DNA of 64,000 bases from an uncultured Marinomonas sp. (GCA_947493575.1 CANLRQ010000006.1:1-64000), one strand, 5' to 3'. Positions 23,466-32,670 are shown, counted from the first letter of the stretch. A program made the numbers and translations. Notes: generated by a model not told the origin, from the letters alone.

Positions 23466-25115
23466 TTACTCTCCTATGTGCCAGCCGTTCGTCATCGGAT
23501 ACCGACGATCACGCCCAAATCCACGGGCTGTTAACCTCACACCTGTTGGTGCCTGACGTCGCTTATATTCATTAATATCAACCAACCTCAAAATACGATA
23601 TACCGTATCGCGTTCGAATTGTTTCGTGGCTAAAATTTCTTCAGCACTCATGTCCTGCTCAATATACATGTGTAATATCTGATCCAATGTATCGTAATCA
23701 GGTAATGAATCTTCATCTTTTTGATCTGGAGCAAGCTCAGCAGAAGGGGGACGTGTAATTACTCGTTCAGGGATAACATACCCAAGTGAGTTACGATAAT
23801 GGCACAGTTTAAATACTAGTGTTTTAAACACATCCTTTAGAACAGAATATCCACCTACCATGTCACCATAAAGAGTTGCATAACCAACAGCCATCTCACT
23901 TTTGTTGCCTGTAGTAACCACCATATAACCTTTCTTATTCGAAATGGCCATTAGCGTTACTCCACGAGTACGTGCCTGTAAGTTCTCTTCAGTTGTGTCT
24001 TTTGGGTAACCGACAAACTCAGGAGCCAAAATATCAGAAAACGCCTTAACCATAGATTCTATAGGCAAAACACTGTATTCAACACCTAATAGCTTCGCTT
24101 CTTCTTCCGCATCTTCAAGGCTCATGGATGAAGTATAGGTATAGGGCATCATTACGGCTTGTACTCGATCAGCACCAATTGCATCAACCGCAACGGCAAG
24201 TGTTAATGCAGAATCCACACCTCCACTTAACCCTAATACAATGCCTTTAAAGCGATTCTTTTCAATGTAGTCACGTAAACCCAACACCATAGATTGGTAA
24301 ACACTTTCTTCAATCGTTAAGGCTTTCGCAACATCTCCAGCACACACTTCAACTCGAGGTAAAACATTACGGCTTAATTCATCATGAATCATGAAATCTG
24401 CCACAAACAACCCGCTTTCATACCATGGTGCTTGTACCATTTTTTGTCCGCGACTATTTACAGCAAAAGACCCACCTTCATAAACTAACTCATCCTGAGC
24501 TCCCATATAATTTACGTATACGATAGGAAGCTGAGTTTCAACAGCTCTTTTATGAAGTAATAGCTCCCTTTCTCCCATTTTTTCAATATGAAATGGTGAA
24601 GCATTCAAATTCAAAATAAGCTCTGCTCCAGCCTCTTTCGCTTTAGCAATAGGCTCTGGATGCCAAATGTCTTCGCAAATACTTAAACCTACTTTCACAC
24701 CATCAATATCTATAACAGTAGGATCTTGGCCTTCAGAAAAGTAACGTTTATCATCAAAAACTTGGTAATTAGGTAGCTTTTGCTTAGCATATTCACCGAG
24801 TAGACTGCCATTATAGATAACACCAGCCGAATTAAATAATTCTCCATTAATGCGTCGTGGGTAACCCACCACAACATAAATGTCATGAACTTGCTCTAAA
24901 ATGTCCGCAAGAGCTTGTTCAATACGAGACTCTAAACTTGGCCTTAATAATAGGTCTTCTGGCGGATAACCCGTCAATGTTAATTCAGGAAAAACAACCA
25001 CTTTCGCCTGATGGTTTTGTTTTGCTTGTTTTGCTGCTGTTATTACTTTTTGAGTATTACCTTTAATGTCGCCCACTAGCATATCAAGCTGGGCCATTGC
25101 TACTCTGAATGTCAT
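23466..25115 (-). CDS. nadE: Glutamine-dependent NAD+ synthetase
   Basis: 549 residues. The N-terminal nitrilase-type glutaminase domain (1-260) has Glu in VVFPELTLTGYPPEDL near 44, Lys in KQKLPNYQVFDDKRYF near 111 and Cys in GLSICEDIWHPEPI near 147. The C-terminal N-type ATP pyrophosphatase has the P-loop VLGLSGGVDSALTLAVAVDAI near 291 and GNKSEMAVGYATLYGDMVGGY. It completes NAD synthesis from nicotinate adenine dinucleotide using glutamine. It is monocistronic, bounded by a terminator on the 3' side and a divergent small gene on the 5' side. Confidence 0.96.
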   Translation of the reverse strand: MTFRVAMAQLDMLVGDIKGNTQKVITAAKQAKQNHQAKVVVFPELTLTGYPPEDLLLRPSLESRIEQALADILEQVHDIYVVVGYPRRINGELFNSAGVIYNGSLLGEYAKQKLPNYQVFDDKRYFSEGQDPTVIDIDGVKVGLSICEDIWHPEPIAKAKEAGAELILNLNASPFHIEKMGERELLLHKRAVETQLPIVYVNYMGAQDELVYEGGSFAVNSRGQKMVQAPWYESGLFVADFMIHDELSRNVLPRVEVCAGDVAKALTIEESVYQSMVLGLRDYIEKNRFKGIVLGLSGGVDSALTLAVAVDAIGADRVQAVMMPYTYTSSMSLEDAEEEAKLLGVEYSVLPIESMVKAFSDILAPEFVGYPKDTTEENLQARTRGVTLMAISNKKGYMVVTTGNKSEMAVGYATLYGDMVGGYSVLKDVFKTLVFKLCHYRNSLGYVIPERVITRPPSAELAPDQKDEDSLPDYDTLDQILHMYIEQDMSAEEILATKQFERDTVYRILRLVDINEYKRRQAPTGVRLTARGFGRDRRYPMTNGWHIGE

Positions 25116-25188
25116 ACGGTTACTATCTCGTTAACTCTGCTAAACTAGAGCTTTATTGTCGTGGAATTACCCAACTAAGGTAAAGTAT

Positions 25189-25425
25189 ATGATCGTCCGT
25201 TTCATCGTTTTTATTATTATTTTTCTGCTTCTTTGGTGGCTTCTTCGTAATGTCAAAGACCTAATTGACAAAAAAACCGCTTCTTTAAAAAATACGGCGT
25301 CAAAAGAAGCAAAAGACATGGACATGGTTCAATGTGAATATTGCAAAATTTATACACCTAAATCACATGCGTTGAAAGGCCCTAAAAATACTTTTTTTTG
25401 CAGCCAAGAACACAAAGACAAATAA
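25189..25425 (+). CDS. PP0621-type small membrane protein
   Basis: 78 residues. One N-terminal membrane helix (IVRFIVFIIIFLLLWWLLRNV) is followed by a soluble, metal-binding-looking tail (MVQCEYCKIYTPKSHAL...FFCSQEHKDK) with a CxxC-x-C-H pattern as in PP0621 family proteins. The function is unknown. The start MIVRF has AAGG eight bases upstream. It is divergent from nadE. Confidence 0.82.
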   Translation: MIVRFIVFIIIFLLLWWLLRNVKDLIDKKTASLKNTASKEAKDMDMVQCEYCKIYTPKSHALKGPKNTFFCSQEHKDK

Positions 25426-25430
25426 CCTAG

Positions 25431-25465
25431 TCTTATCGTCGCACATGATTTCGCGTAAAGGCCTC
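25431..25465 (-). mobile_element. MITE-like element, half copy 4
   Basis: TCTTATCGTCGCACATGATT-TCGCGTAAAGGCCTC is one end only, in reverse orientation and with several substitutions. It lies immediately after the PP0621-type gene. Confidence 0.65.
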
Positions 25466-25512
25466 TGTACAAACTAAAAATTGCCCCTCGCCTTTTTTAT
25501 TTCTAAATAATG

Positions 25513-25554
25513 AGTCTTTGTTGGTTAGCATTAAAAATACTTTCAACAAAGACT
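25513..25554 (-). terminator. Hairpin at the end of the pseudopilin operon
   Basis: An 11-bp stem AGTCTTTGTTG / CAACAAAGACT with a 20-base loop lies just after the last pseudopilin-operon gene on the minus strand. The U-tract is poor. Confidence 0.4.
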
Positions 25555-25556
25555 GT

Positions 25557-26093
25557 TTATACTGAAATTTTATCAAGAACGCTGTATCCAGTGACGTTTA
25601 TCTTTTGGTTTACTTCACGTAGCCACCAGCAGCGAGTCAATACAGAATCCTCATACATGTCAGTAACTTCTTGAGAGCCAAGCCGAGCGCAAATTCGAAA
25701 ACTTTCGTGACTTACTTTTTGACTATCGGTAAAGCTGAAAGAATCCAAACGCCATCTAACCTGAAAGTCCTCACTCATTTTTTCTAAATGTGGCCAAGAT
25801 GTACTTTTTTGAATTGGGCAAAAACCATAACACAAACTGGGCAACGCTTTTTTCTTATCAAAATTATAAACAATTTTCTGGCTGAAGCCTTCCCATAACT
25901 TAGCTTCATCAACAATTGGAGCTTGTAATGCATTCCATTGCCGAATATCAGACAGCTTTTGATAAAATACCAGAGTTAAACTTGCAACCGCAAAGGATAA
26001 TAAAACAACTGGAAACCCCACCCAAGCACGGGAAAAGGACCAATAACCTAGATATTGCTTTTTATATTGCATCCTATAATTCTCTTTGTTCAT
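25557..26093 (-). CDS. Hypothetical protein in the minor-pseudopilin operon (PilX-like position)
   Basis: 178 residues with one N-terminal membrane helix (WVGFPVVLLSFAVASLTLVFYQKL) followed by a periplasmic-type domain with four Cys (LCYGFC, ICARLG, TRCWW) that could pair. It has no class III signal motif (G-F/W-x-L-x-E). It is last in the operon, 9 bp after the PilW-like gene, which is where PilX-type minor pilins usually sit. The start may instead be the ATG at residue 8. The function is inferred only from context. Confidence 0.75.
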   Translation of the reverse strand: MNKENYRMQYKKQYLGYWSFSRAWVGFPVVLLSFAVASLTLVFYQKLSDIRQWNALQAPIVDEAKLWEGFSQKIVYNFDKKKALPSLCYGFCPIQKSTSWPHLEKMSEDFQVRWRLDSFSFTDSQKVSHESFRICARLGSQEVTDMYEDSVLTRCWWLREVNQKINVTGYSVLDKISV

Positions 26094-26102
26094 GATTTAA
26101 CA

Positions 26103-27017
26103 CTAAAAAGCGGATAAAGGAATAATGAAATCAATTATAGAATCACAGCGACTGTTGTAGTGCCATGTCTCTCCTCGAAAGTTTTTATAGTCATGCATAA
26201 GAGACTGGCTATCTTGACAGTTTTCATGTGTAACCAATGCTTCAACCCAAAATGCTCTCAACTGTGCAACGGGATACTCTCCATATTCCGTAGAAAGCTC
26301 ATCTAAAACACCATCTAAATCACTATCCAACATGGGGTAAATGGCGATTTTTTTCAAACCACTCCATAGCTCCAGTGAATTCCCTGAATCCAAAGGGGTT
26401 CTCCAGAGTGCCATATGACTATTTTTCCCCTTAGACACATACCAAACATAAGGCTCAGTACGGAATAGCAAACCACTTGGCCAGTTTCCTTCAGCATTGG
26501 GTGTAATACTATTAAACTGGGCGGTGATGTTTGAGCCTGACACCTTTGAAATCCAACCATAAGACTCAGCTAAACATTGAGAAAAAACAACGGATTGATT
26601 TACCTTCCACTTACAAGATGAGTAGAACTCAACCTCTTCTCCTTGAACTGTTTGAGTGGTTCCACATTGATCTGAAGCCTTTCCTTTTAGCCAGTCACTG
26701 CTCTTTTCTAGAGATTTATTTTTTATGCGATCAGGTACATTAGAGGAGCTGCTATTCCCTAACTCAATGGTTGAAACGGTTTGACCATAACAACCATTCC
26801 ATACAAGTGTTTGCCATTGAGCTTTTAGGTTGTCTTTAAAGCCTTCAGACCATGACAAACCTTGAAGGCGATGCTGAATGACATCAGCATGACGCTTTGA
26901 TTGCATTAAGATAGGAGTTATATATGACAATATCATCATAAGTATAAAAGTACCGATAACCACTTCCAACAACATCCAACCATGCTGTGATGAACGTCCG
27001 TTCATAAACCTATTCAT
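26103..27017 (-). CDS. Minor pseudopilin, PilW-like
   Basis: 304 residues. The N-terminus has a class III-like signal, SSQHGWMLLEVVIGTFILMMILSYI, in which the usual GFTLIE is GWMLLE; the glutamate at mature position 5 is kept. A large C-terminal domain has several cysteines (CYGQ, DQCG, SSCKW, SQCLAE, ENCQ, SRCD). Length and position match PilW-type minor pilins. The start MNRFMNG is supported by AAAGGA nine bases upstream; the longer frame would run through a MITE that separates it from the preceding gene. Confidence 0.78.
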   Translation of the reverse strand: MNRFMNGRSSQHGWMLLEVVIGTFILMMILSYITPILMQSKRHADVIQHRLQGLSWSEGFKDNLKAQWQTLVWNGCYGQTVSTIELGNSSSSNVPDRIKNKSLEKSSDWLKGKASDQCGTTQTVQGEEVEFYSSCKWKVNQSVVFSQCLAESYGWISKVSGSNITAQFNSITPNAEGNWPSGLLFRTEPYVWYVSKGKNSHMALWRTPLDSGNSLELWSGLKKIAIYPMLDSDLDGVLDELSTEYGEYPVAQLRAFWVEALVTHENCQDSQSLMHDYKNFRGETWHYNSRCDSIIDFIIPLSAF

Positions 27018-27050
27018 TCCTGCTATTCCTTTAGCCTTGTAAATGTATTT

Positions 27051-27190
27051 GAGAGCTTTGCACGAAGTCATGATCGATGATAAGACGAGGCAAAAACAGA
27101 CGAAAAAGCGGAGTTTATTAGTAATAAATACGCATTTTGAGTCTGTTTTTAACAAAGTATTAGCAAGCGTGGTAATCGTGCCAAGCTCTC
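27051..27190 (+). mobile_element. MITE-like element, copy 5, inside the pseudopilin operon
   Basis: Full 140-bp copy from GAGAGCTTTGCACGA to TCGTGCCAAGCTCTC. Position 5 of both ends is changed (GAGAGC for GAGACC) so the outer stem still pairs. An inner stem AAAACAGAC / GTCTGTTTT is also present. It lies in the gap between two co-directional operon genes. Confidence 0.92.
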
Positions 27191-27196
27191 TATTTA

Positions 27197-27547
27197 TTAG
27201 TAACGACTATTAAACCACTGCTCTAATTCAACGCCAGAACAACGATGGCAATTTGGTCGCGATATGTCATGATTAATACCCTGATCAGAAAAATTCTCTT
27301 TTGCTTTTACCTCCGCCTCTATAAGCCAAGTTTGATCTTGTAACATAGCTCGCATTATTAGTAACTCTGATGTTTTCTGATGGGCTCTTTGCCTATCAAA
27401 CTCAGAATCAACAGCACTCCATTGCTCACGAATTTGTGATTGCAAAGCCATTAAAATCACGCTCAACAGAAGACAACTTCCCATCACCTCCAGTAAAATC
27501 CAACCTTTTTGTGACTCAGATTTAAGTAGAGTGTTATCCTCTAACAT
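27197..27547 (-). CDS. Minor pseudopilin, PilV/GspI-like
   Basis: 116 residues. The class III-like signal SQKGWILLEVMGSCLLLSVILMALQSQI again has Trp in place of Phe (GWILLE) with the conserved Glu. The short C-terminal domain ends NCHRCSGVELEQWFNSRY with a CxxC. PilV/GspI-type minor pilins help start pilus assembly. It overlaps the FimT-like gene upstream by 7 bp; the downstream gene is separated by a MITE. Confidence 0.8.
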   Translation of the reverse strand: MLEDNTLLKSESQKGWILLEVMGSCLLLSVILMALQSQIREQWSAVDSEFDRQRAHQKTSELLIMRAMLQDQTWLIEAEVKAKENFSDQGINHDISRPNCHRCSGVELEQWFNSRY

Positions 27548-28041
27548 AAAGGAGCCTCCGAATTTTCTGCTTTAACATTAATTGTTGACGAGGAATAAAA
27601 TCGCCCACTTTGATTCAGTCGAATATAACTATAAGAGGTTGTATCACAAAGATAAAAAGTACCATTTTGATAACTGGATAAGCCATTTGATAAGAAAGAT
27701 ATAAAAGATTTATGGACTGGAAAGCCTTTCCAAATTACTTTAATGTCATCAGGAAAAGGGTAAAAAGAGAGTGTCTCATTTTGCATTTGAACAGATATGC
27801 CTTGAGACCAATCACCACCGCATGAAACACCGCCACACACATTTACTTCAGTTTGTGATTTTACTGCCAATTGCCTAGCACGTAACAAGGATAATCTTAA
27901 ATTTTCTTGTGCTTTTAGCAACGAATTTTCAGTTGCAAAAAATGTAAAGGCATTAGAAGAAGAAAGAACAATACTAATGCTCGATACAATGAGCAAAACT
28001 ATCAGTACTTCAATTAAGGTAAAACCTTGGGGTTTATGCAT
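27541..28041 (-). CDS. Minor pseudopilin, FimT/GspH-like
   Basis: 166 residues. A canonical class III prepilin signal, MHKPQGFTLIEVLIVLLIVSSISIVLSS, with cleavage after Gly6 and Glu5 in the mature protein. ENLRLSLLRARQLAVKSQTEVNVCG is the GspH/FimT block. Cysteines VCGGVSCGG and a C-terminal LYLCDT/APLC suggest disulfides. It is first in the four-gene operon and would be processed by PilD outside the window. Confidence 0.9.
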   Translation of the reverse strand: MHKPQGFTLIEVLIVLLIVSSISIVLSSSNAFTFFATENSLLKAQENLRLSLLRARQLAVKSQTEVNVCGGVSCGGDWSQGISVQMQNETLSFYPFPDDIKVIWKGFPVHKSFISFLSNGLSSYQNGTFYLCDTTSYSYIRLNQSGRFYSSSTINVKAENSEAPLC

Positions 28042-28100
28042 AAAGAAACGTCCTTGTTTCTTATCTCAATAAATTGGAATTAGTGCTAAATAAACAATTT

Positions 28101-28188
28101 GAGACCTTTGCACAAAGTCATTAACGATGATAAAACGAGTTTGTTTTTAACAAAGTATTCGCAAGCGTAATAGTCGTGCAAAGGTTTC
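28101..28188 (+). mobile_element. MITE-like element, copy 6 (short form)
   Basis: 88 bp from GAGACCTTTGCACAA to GTCGTGCAAAGGTTTC, with the middle deleted to CGAGTTTGTTTTTAAC. It sits 3 bp beyond the stop codon of the gene at 28192-29523 and upstream of the FimT-like gene. It may act as that gene's transcript end. Confidence 0.9.
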
Positions 28189-28191
28189 AAT

Positions 28192-29523
28192 TTAAGTGTT
28201 TTCGTTCTCAGTGTTAACCTCAGCCTCTGGAGCAGCTACACTATCATTTGTTTCAGTAGAATTTGAGCTATTAACCGCTTCATTTCTAGACAGTGCATTT
28301 GAAAGTAATGAGTTACTAAAGCCCAAAATTTCCGCTAAGTTCTGCTTCCTCTCTTCCCATTCAGCTCGCATTTCAAGAATACGATCTAGAGCTTGGCTAG
28401 CGACTTCGTTTATATTATCAAATTGAGCACTCACTCTCTCCACCGAGTCACTCAATGCTTTATTGTATTCTGCTAGAGGCTTAACAACAGACTGCCCTAA
28501 GTTATTTTCTGAATTGCCCTGAGTTTTCCCGTAGGCCGCAGCAGCACTAGATTGACGAAATGATTCTGTATAATTTAGATTCATAGCAAAACCAGAAAGT
28601 TCATCCGAGTTATAACCAAGCTTCAGCCCTTGTTCAAATGCAGATTTCATGTCACCACTAAAAAACGTATCTGCTACATCAGCCAAGTCCGTTACCAGCG
28701 AGTTAATCGCCTCTAATTCAGCATCATCTAACTCGCCATCCAATGAGAATTCAAAAGCAAACTCGCTTTGACTGCTTGTATATCGAGAATATTCACTGGC
28801 ACTGCCTGAATCACTGTCTACCCTCGCTGCAGCTATTTGCTCCTGATACGCTTGTAATGCTGATAAAGACAAACTTACTGTGTCACCATCACGAGTTTCA
28901 ATTTGAATGTCTGTAGAACTGGTACGACGGTATTGGGTTTCAGAAGAAATTGCAGCACCACTTTTTATAGCTTCAATTTCTGCCGCTTTTTGAGTTTCGA
29001 AAAAGCGATCTGAAAGGGTGTCAAAACCTTTATCAATTTGAGTTTTAGTATCAGCAATATTGGTTTTAACACCGTCCGTCAACCACTCTAACCCAGCAAG
29101 TTTTTCCGTAGCATCTTCAATGCCTTTGCTAACAGCAGATTGAGCAGATTCGAATACCGTTTTTAGCCTTTCTTCACTCGCACCTCCTTCACGTAGCTTC
29201 TCCATGTAATTACCAACAAAACCTATTATTCTGCGGCTTACTGCTTCTGGAGAAAAGTCATTCTTTGAGGCTTGGTTCTTACTCGCTTCACCGGTTTTTT
29301 CTGCCGTAGTAATTTCTTGTGAAGAAGAAGATCTTGAAACATATGAAAATAAGCGTTCTTGGACGACGCCCATTACACGAGCGCTTTGGTTTGCAGGGTC
29401 GTATTTATCAGATGAACGAAATGTTTGACTAACAGGAGATTGAAGTTCTCTTTCAGTCCTTTGAAAGTCATTATGGAAGTTAACTTTCGATAAATCACTC
29501 GCTGCTTTAAAAAAATCAGACAT
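28192..29523 (-). CDS. Large hypothetical protein, DUF5610-like
   Basis: 443 residues, soluble, with no signal peptide or membrane helix. Residues about 80-185 (DFSPEAVSRRIIGFVGNYMEKLREGGASEERLKTVFESAQSAVSKGIEDATEKL) look like DUF5610. The middle contains IQIETRDGDTVSLSLSALQAYQEQ and an EF-hand-like acidic stretch FSLDGELDDAELEAINSLV. The C-terminus is coiled-coil-like (ASQALDRILEMRAEWEERKQNLAEIL) with an acidic Ser/Glu tail. Ser, Ala and Glu dominate. The function is unknown; the composition is like proteins linked to flagella or export. It is transcribed in the same direction as the pseudopilin operon, with a MITE between. Confidence 0.8.
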   Translation of the reverse strand: MSDFFKAASDLSKVNFHNDFQRTERELQSPVSQTFRSSDKYDPANQSARVMGVVQERLFSYVSRSSSSQEITTAEKTGEASKNQASKNDFSPEAVSRRIIGFVGNYMEKLREGGASEERLKTVFESAQSAVSKGIEDATEKLAGLEWLTDGVKTNIADTKTQIDKGFDTLSDRFFETQKAAEIEAIKSGAAISSETQYRRTSSTDIQIETRDGDTVSLSLSALQAYQEQIAAARVDSDSGSASEYSRYTSSQSEFAFEFSLDGELDDAELEAINSLVTDLADVADTFFSGDMKSAFEQGLKLGYNSDELSGFAMNLNYTESFRQSSAAAAYGKTQGNSENNLGQSVVKPLAEYNKALSDSVERVSAQFDNINEVASQALDRILEMRAEWEERKQNLAEILGFSNSLLSNALSRNEAVNSSNSTETNDSVAAPEAEVNTENENT

Positions 29524-29661
29524 TATCTGCCGCCTTGGTCAAAAACCTAATAAATTTACTGTATACAACCTTATCGGCTCTAGTAGAACAAACTTTAATC
29601 AATTTGTGCGTTTTTTTTATTTTAATAAAAAGTATTTTAAAAACAGATCGTTACTCAATCA

Positions 29662-30539
29662 TTATTGCGTTTCTTCGAATAAATACCAGTCATTAATCAC
29701 TTTTCCAATTTGCCTTGGTTTTTGAAATGGTAACGAATGGTCAGCTCCAGCAATATTATAATGACGCCAATGATCAAAGCGTTTTTCTAACTCTTTGTAG
29801 TGCTGTATTAATGACTCATGGCTCATATTGCCAGAGAAAATTAATACTTGATGGGTTAGGTTTAATAACTCCTCTCGCAAATGAGGCTCTTTGACATACT
29901 CATCAACCAAATTGGTCACTGAGTCTAATGCATAGGCAAAACCAAAAGGACGATGAGCCAGACGAGACTTAGTAATTTCTTCAGCCACCGCTTGCTTTCT
30001 TCTATTGGGAGAGACTCCATCCATAAAACGAGAAACGCCCAATTCCACGTCTCCAGTTTTACGAATCACATCCGACGCTGATCGATATTTATTACGTAAT
30101 TCTTGTAATTCCAATAAATCCGAACGGTCCAATATAGCAGGCTCAATTAATACTATTTTTCTAGTTTTTGAGCGCCTTGTGCAACTCTTAATTTATTCAA
30201 TAGTAGAGTTACTAAACCGCCTAAAGAATAGCCAATTACATCAAATTTTTCCCAATCTAGTGTCTGAGTTAATGCATGAATGTCTTCCGCTAACTCAATA
30301 ACGTTAACAGGACTTTCTTCTCCAGAATGAGCATAACTGTCTCCCATGCCCTTTAGATCAGGAACCAATATTGTTTCCCAATGGGTTAAATAGGGCAACA
30401 TGCCTTCCCAAGTCAGCTCACCTCCAACTCCCGCACCGTGAAGTAAAAGCAAACATGAACCTTTTGGAGCTTGAGTATTATAATATTTTCTATATGCCAA
30501 GAGAGTATTGGATGATTTGAAGAAAAAAACACTAGACAC
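29662..30539 (-). pseudogene. Alpha/beta hydrolase, broken by a one-base frameshift
   Basis: Two adjacent frames form one hydrolase. The first (30539 to 30153) has LLLLHGAGVGGELTWEGM, an oxyanion-type region, and the nucleophile elbow DVIGYSLGGLV. The second (to 29662) supplies the cap region, LIFSGNMSHES and the catalytic His in NIAGADHSLPFQKP. The break is in CTAGAAAAATAG on the coding strand: one more A would restore ...KLEKIVLIEPAILDRSD.... The full product would be about 292 residues. This may be a real inactivation, a slippery site or a sequencing error. It is divergent from pabB. Confidence 0.82.
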
Positions 30540-30609
30540 TTTATAATATACCTGTGAGAACTTAGATTATGTCGATACAATAACAAACTTTATATTCCTT
30601 AGGTTTATT

Positions 30610-32019
30610 ATGACAGACATCAGACTGATAAATCTTCCTTACCAAGAAGAATTAGTTCAGCTTTTCGAAAACTTTCGAGATCTCCCATTACCAATACTTT
30701 TAGACAGTAATCACAAAACATTCTCAGACACTCAATGTGATATTATCGTTGCAGACCCATTAGCAAGAGTGGAAGCGGTTCAGGGGACTCATTCACTTAT
30801 ATGGAAGGATAAGGAGCTATACAAGGTAGCCGAGGGACATACACCTTTCCAAACTATCGATTCCCTACTCGCTTGTATTTGCAATGAGTCATGGGCAAAA
30901 AACGCATCTAAAAAGTACCCTTTTACAGGGGGCGTTGTTGGCTATTTTTCTTATGAAAGTGGTAGATACTTAGAAGAATTGCCCAAAACAACCAAGCGAG
31001 ACATTGATTTACCAGATATTGTTGCAGGACTGTACGGCTGGGCGATTATTAGCCTTCATAAGTCAAAAGAAACCGTTTTACTGCTTACTCCATGGTGTGA
31101 TCGGTCTATTGAAAAAGACATCATAAATCGATTTGGAAGAAATAAAGACAGCAAATCCAATGCCTTTGTTTTGCAACAAAAGTTCACATCGAACATGTCT
31201 GCTTTTGACTACTCACAAAAATTTAATCAAGTGCAGCACTACATTCGTGCAGGTGATTGTTATCAAGTAAACCTTGCGCAACGATTTAGTGCAAAATGCA
31301 ATGGTGATACATTTTCAGCTTACCAAACACTTAGAGAAAAATGCCCAACGCCTTTTTCGGCCTATATAGATGTATCCTCCAATCAATCCATTCTAAGCCA
31401 CTCACCAGAACGTTTTTTCTTATGTCAGGACACCCAAGTTCAATCAAAACCAATAAAAGGAACTCGCCCTAGAGGACAAACACCTGAAGAAGATCAAAGG
31501 TTGGCACAAGATCTGCTAAATTCAGATAAAGACAAAGCCGAAAATCTTATGATTGTTGATTTACTGAGAAATGATATGGGAAGGAGTTGCTTAACTGGCA
31601 GTATAAAAGTCCCAAAATTGTTTGCACTTGAAAGTTATGCAAACGTCCATCACTTGGTATCCACAATAACTGGCAAGATCTCACACAACTGGGAACATTT
31701 TAATGTTTTTCAAAAAGGCTTCCCCGGTGGCTCAATTACTGGTGCACCTAAAATTCGTTCCATGGAAATTATCGACGAATTAGAACCCCATATTCGGTCA
31801 GCTTATTGTGGTTCAATTGCCTACTTCAGCAGTAATGGAGAAATGGATTCAAGCATAACCATACGAACTTTGGTTGCTGATAAGGGACATATCCATTGTT
31901 GGGCCGGAGGTGGTTTAGTCTTAGATTCAAAGTGTGAAGAAGAATATCAAGAAACTTTTACAAAAGTTGGTAAATTAACCCATACTCTAGAAGAACACTT
32001 CAAAGAAGTAGATGATTGA
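30610..32019 (+). CDS. pabB: Aminodeoxychorismate synthase component I
   Basis: 469 residues of the TrpE/PabB chorismate-binding family. A short N-terminal domain contains GGVVGYFSYESGRYLEELP; the C-terminal catalytic domain has IRAGDCYQVNLAQRF, SHSPERFF, PIKGTRPRG (the Lys in PIKGT is typical of PabB), NLMIVDLLRNDMGRSC and FPGGSITGAPKIRSMEIIDELEP. With PabA it makes 4-amino-4-deoxychorismate for folate. It ends 3 bp before the nudL-like gene, so the two form an operon. Confidence 0.93.
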   Translation: MTDIRLINLPYQEELVQLFENFRDLPLPILLDSNHKTFSDTQCDIIVADPLARVEAVQGTHSLIWKDKELYKVAEGHTPFQTIDSLLACICNESWAKNASKKYPFTGGVVGYFSYESGRYLEELPKTTKRDIDLPDIVAGLYGWAIISLHKSKETVLLLTPWCDRSIEKDIINRFGRNKDSKSNAFVLQQKFTSNMSAFDYSQKFNQVQHYIRAGDCYQVNLAQRFSAKCNGDTFSAYQTLREKCPTPFSAYIDVSSNQSILSHSPERFFLCQDTQVQSKPIKGTRPRGQTPEEDQRLAQDLLNSDKDKAENLMIVDLLRNDMGRSCLTGSIKVPKLFALESYANVHHLVSTITGKISHNWEHFNVFQKGFPGGSITGAPKIRSMEIIDELEPHIRSAYCGSIAYFSSNGEMDSSITIRTLVADKGHIHCWAGGGLVLDSKCEEEYQETFTKVGKLTHTLEEHFKEVDD

Positions 32020-32022
32020 TAT

Positions 32023-32670
32023 ATGAGTGATATTAAACGTTTTTTAGTCTCTCCCGCTCTGTCTCCAAATCTGGAACAGATTCGTGCGGCGTTTAATAAA
32101 TATGAGTCTGACAGTATCATGCTCAACCCTGGAATAAGACTGGACTCAAAAACCAATCTACTCTCATTTAAAACCGCAGCGGTTTTACTGCCCATTTGGA
32201 AAGACGCAGCAGGTAGGTTGCATATTCTATTAACCCAAAGAGCAAAACACTTACGCAATCATCCAGGGCAAATGGCTTTCCCTGGAGGTCAACATGATAA
32301 AGAAGACTCAAGCTTAATCCAAACAGCATTTAGGGAAACCCATGAAGAGATTGGTTTATCACCCGATTGTTTCCAACTTATAGGTGAACTGGGGGATTAC
32401 TTAACCATATCAGGCTTTTGCGTGAAACCCGTGATCGCAGAAGTAACTAATTTACAAAAAATGGTATTGTCTCAAGATGAAGTAGAATCCACTCATTGGG
32501 TCCCATTAGACTATTTACTCACACCCAAAAATTATATCTTCACGCGAAAGAACCTTTCAGATATACACACAGGTTACTTTGAAGTTACCTATCAAGGTAT
32601 TACTATCTGGGGCCTCACAGCAGGAATTTTATACGGATTATACAAAGCTTTAGCACCGCAAATGCTCTAG
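32023..32670 (+). CDS. nudL: Nudix hydrolase, CoA pyrophosphatase type
   Basis: 215 residues. The UPF0035/CoA-diphosphatase signature LLTQRAKHLRNHPGQMAFPGGQHDKEDSSLIQTAFRETHEEIGL joins the CoA-specific LRxHxGQxxFPGG with the Nudix box (split here: LLTQRAKHLRNHPGQMAF and RETHEEIG). It probably hydrolyses CoA or its oxidised derivatives to 3',5'-ADP and phosphopantetheine. It overlaps the transcription unit of pabB with a 3-bp gap. A hairpin at 32705 follows. Confidence 0.9.
   Translation: MSDIKRFLVSPALSPNLEQIRAAFNKYESDSIMLNPGIRLDSKTNLLSFKTAAVLLPIWKDAAGRLHILLTQRAKHLRNHPGQMAFPGGQHDKEDSSLIQTAFRETHEEIGLSPDCFQLIGELGDYLTISGFCVKPVIAEVTNLQKMVLSQDEVESTHWVPLDYLLTPKNYIFTRKNLSDIHTGYFEVTYQGITIWGLTAGILYGLYKALAPQML

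Noticed and set aside
26103..27155. Longer start of the PilW-like gene, 46 codons upstream
   Set aside because: The extra codons run into the MITE at 27051-27190 and precede the class III signal, which should be near the N-terminus.
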